The position numbers and the translations under genes were made by a program. Below the pieces are notes generated by a model. That model made no database searches and was not told the origin of the DNA. It saw only the letters and a program-made list of their open reading frames with translations. DNA of 5,427 nt from Thermoleophilia bacterium (lineage in GTDB: Bacteria > Actinomycetota > Thermoleophilia > Gaiellales > Gaiellaceae): positions 1 through 5,427 of the forward strand of contig JAICVP010000147.1 of assembly GCA_025935275.1 (NCBI GenBank). Reading direction: 5' to 3'. How positions within the stretch are numbered: position 1 is the first letter of the stretch; each line of letters opens with the position of its first letter. Positions 5,214 through 5,427 of the stretch are shown piece by piece.

Positions 5214-5427
5214 TTGGTAGAATCCGGCCCCATCGACCTCGAGCTCCTGGACACCGCCGTGCACGCCGCGCGCACCGCGAACCCGGCCCCCGTCGACGTC
5301 ACCGACCTCGCCTACGACGCACGGCAGGTGACTCCGGGGGCTCTCTTCGTCTGCGTCCCGGGGCTCAAGGCTGACGGGCACGACTTCGCGCCGCAGGCGG
5401 TCGCGAACGGGGCCGCTGCGCTCATCG
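5214..5427 (+). CDS. murE: UDP-MurNAc-tripeptide synthetase MurE, N-terminal fragment
   Basis: The first 71 codons of a Mur ligase, cut by the window end. VTDLAYDARQVTPGALFVCVPGLKADGHDFAPQAVANGAAALI is the N-terminal UDP-binding domain; the CVPGxxxDGHDF wording and the place directly after ftsI point to MurE rather than MurF. MurE adds the third amino acid, usually meso-diaminopimelate in this type of organism, to UDP-MurNAc-L-Ala-D-Glu using ATP in the cytoplasm; the ATP site and the residues that select the amino acid lie outside the window. The TTG at 5214 is chosen because GGAAAGG (5203-5209) precedes it and it places the D-x-R motif at residues 35-37, close to its position in E. coli MurE; the spacing of four bases is short, and GTG at 5259 is an alternative. 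The family's usual DSR reads DAR here. Unlike its upstream neighbours it is not overlapped or tightly spaced. Confidence 0.9.
   Translation, partial: MVESGPIDLELLDTAVHAARTANPAPVDVTDLAYDARQVTPGALFVCVPGLKADGHDFAPQAVANGAAALI
5215..5223 (+). promoter_or_regulatory. Possible extended -10 element near the murE start
   Basis: TGGTAGAAT fits the extended -10 pattern TGn plus TATAAT with one mismatch in the hexamer (TAGAAT). No -35 hexamer stands at the normal distance (the bases are GCAAGG). It overlaps the proposed TTG start of murE, so if it is a promoter, translation from that transcript would have to begin further in, for example at the GTG at 5259. It may be coincidence. Confidence 0.25.

Noticed and set aside
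3756..5381. A 541-codon open frame on the minus strand opposite ftsI and murE
   Set aside because: It is the antisense of a high-GC gene that carries all three PBP active-site motifs. The predicted protein is Arg/Asp/Val-rich with no recognisable motif, and it crosses the ftsI-murE gap.

Overview
The window is high-GC DNA (roughly two thirds G+C by eye) in which almost every base is coding. It looks like a chromosomal segment of an actinobacterium. The gene order and protein style would suit a deep-branching class such as Thermoleophilia, but that placement is inference from memory of similar proteins and was not tested. The core is the start of a division and cell wall (dcw) cluster: mraZ, rsmH, an FtsL-like gene, ftsI and the beginning of murE.

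Layout. Positions 1-568 hold two minus-strand genes running off the left edge: a small ECF-type sigma factor (107-568), coupled by an ATGA overlap and a good AGGAGG site to the first 36 codons of a gene that looks like an O6-methylguanine-DNA methyltransferase. Diverging from the sigma factor is a PfkB-type sugar kinase (612-1421, plus). Its stop codon interlocks with that of a convergent 50-residue gene (1418-1570, minus). A perfect 10-bp GC stem sits at this junction. The small gene diverges from mraZ across only 88 bp. Those 88 bp carry a sigma-70-like promoter with GTGG repeats laid over it at exact 10-bp intervals, the expected form of an MraZ operator. After mraZ (1659-2093) come rsmH (about 2059-3024, starting inside mraZ), the FtsL-like gene (3024-3416, overlapping the rsmH stop by one base) and ftsI (3420-5081). 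A 132-bp gap then precedes murE (5214 to the window end).

How the genes work together. MraZ is a regulator that in other bacteria represses its own operon. RsmH methylates 16S rRNA. The FtsL-like protein is a bitopic divisome protein expected to act with the class B transpeptidase FtsI to build septal peptidoglycan. MurE adds the third amino acid to the peptidoglycan precursor. Tight overlaps from mraZ to ftsI imply one transcript; the gap before murE is the only break and has its own candidate regulatory signals.

No wholly new system is apparent. The points most worth following are the conserved-looking 50-residue gene whose start region lies in the MraZ operator, the 7-bp GTGG repeat in the ftsI-murE gap, and the sigma factor/methyltransferase pair. 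No tRNA, rRNA, CRISPR array, insertion sequence or attachment site was seen.
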